Below the pieces are notes generated by a model. It was not told the origin of the DNA. It searched no databases and saw only the letters and a list, made by a program, of their open reading frames with translations. A stretch of 6,427 nucleotides of DNA from Candidatus Omnitrophota bacterium. GTDB lineage: Bacteria; Ratteibacteria; UBA8468; B48-G9; JAFGKM01. The DNA is taken from positions 1 to 6,427 of the forward strand of contig JAMWBP010000041.1 of the NCBI GenBank assembly GCA_023819365.1, read 5' to 3'. Of this stretch, positions 6,293 through 6,427 are shown piece after piece (positions within the stretch are counted from its first letter, which is position 1; each line of letters starts with the position of its first letter). The position numbers were made by a program, and so were the translations under genes.

Positions 6293-6427
6293 TTAAACTG
6301 GAAGATATATATTTACAGTGGTGCCTTTCTGCTCTTCAGATGTTATTTCCAATCTTCCCCCATAGTTTTCAACTATATTGGAAACGATAAATAGACCTAA
6401 TCCAAAGCCGTCTGTTTTTGTAGAGTA
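6293..6427 (-). CDS. Sensor histidine kinase, C-terminal fragment (5' part beyond window)
   Basis: This is the last 44 codons of an open frame that enters from the right edge and stops with TAA at 6295-6293. The visible peptide begins YSTKTDGFGLGLFIVSNIVE and continues through NYGGRLEI to end in NIYLPV. It matches the end of the HATPase_c catalytic domain of histidine kinases: an STK..GFGLGL G2 glycine-rich ATP-lid motif, then the xxIVENYGGRLEI helix-strand and the GTTVNIYLP closing strand. Such kinases autophosphorylate on a histidine and pass the phosphate to a receiver. The H-box, any membrane segments and the sensor domain lie outside the window, so neither the signal nor the location can be judged. 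The stop is 17 nt before the receiver's ATG, which makes these two probable partners in one transcript. The kinase call is firm; partnership is inferred from adjacency. Confidence 0.9.
   Translation of the reverse strand, partial: YSTKTDGFGLGLFIVSNIVENYGGRLEITSEEQKGTTVNIYLPV

Noticed and set aside
1..6427. Search for mobile elements, CRISPR arrays, tRNA or rRNA genes and signs of transfer
   Set aside because: No terminal inverted repeats, transposase motifs, spaced direct repeats, cloverleaf-like sequence or shift in base composition was noticed; the whole window is one coherent operon.

Overview
The window is a tightly packed gene cluster for glycogen (alpha-1,4-glucan) metabolism, read entirely from the minus strand (from position 6427 toward 1). 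The DNA is AT-rich, by eye in the upper 30s % GC. It uses ATA for Ile and AGA/AGG for Arg heavily, has purine-rich Shine-Dalgarno sites, and has almost no intergenic space. This fits a bacterium, because ADP-glucose pyrophosphorylase plus a bacterial-type GlgA and GlgB is the bacterial glycogen route. The GH57 amylase and the GalT type are common in uncultured candidate phyla (for example Omnitrophota-like lineages), Nitrospirae, Aquificae and deltaproteobacteria. I cannot fix the phylum from this window.

Layout in order of transcription: the last 44 codons of a sensor histidine kinase (6427-6293); a stand-alone CheY-like receiver (6275-5913); glgC, ADP-glucose pyrophosphorylase (5916-4702); a GalT-family nucleotidyltransferase (4694-3657); glgA, glycogen synthase (3639-2212); a GH57 alpha-glucan hydrolase or transferase (2209-230); and the first codons of glgB, the GH13 branching enzyme, which runs off the left edge (start near 180 or 225). 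Junctions range from a 4-nt overlap to a 17-nt gap, so the six upstream genes look like one operon with translational coupling. The only roomy junction is between the GH57 gene and glgB. It carries a 31-nt nearly perfect inverted repeat over the GH57 stop codon, which could be an attenuator, terminator or other control element.

Together, GlgC makes ADP-glucose, GlgA polymerises it, GlgB branches the chain, and the cytoplasmic GH57 enzyme probably trims or rearranges the glucan. The GalT-family enzyme either feeds sugar phosphates into the pool or, as a more speculative idea, returns ADP-glucose to glucose-1-phosphate. A two-component pair at the head of the cluster, with the receiver overlapping glgC by ATGA, suggests that glucan storage is tied to a signal. 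The receiver has no DNA-binding domain, so it cannot by itself be a classical transcription factor.

No mobile element, tRNA, rRNA or CRISPR array is visible, and there is no gene-free stretch over 300 bases. Most of this is a recognisable storage operon. The points worth a second look are the coupled signalling pair, the GalT subtype, the Ile at the usual GlgC activator lysine, and the hairpin before glgB.
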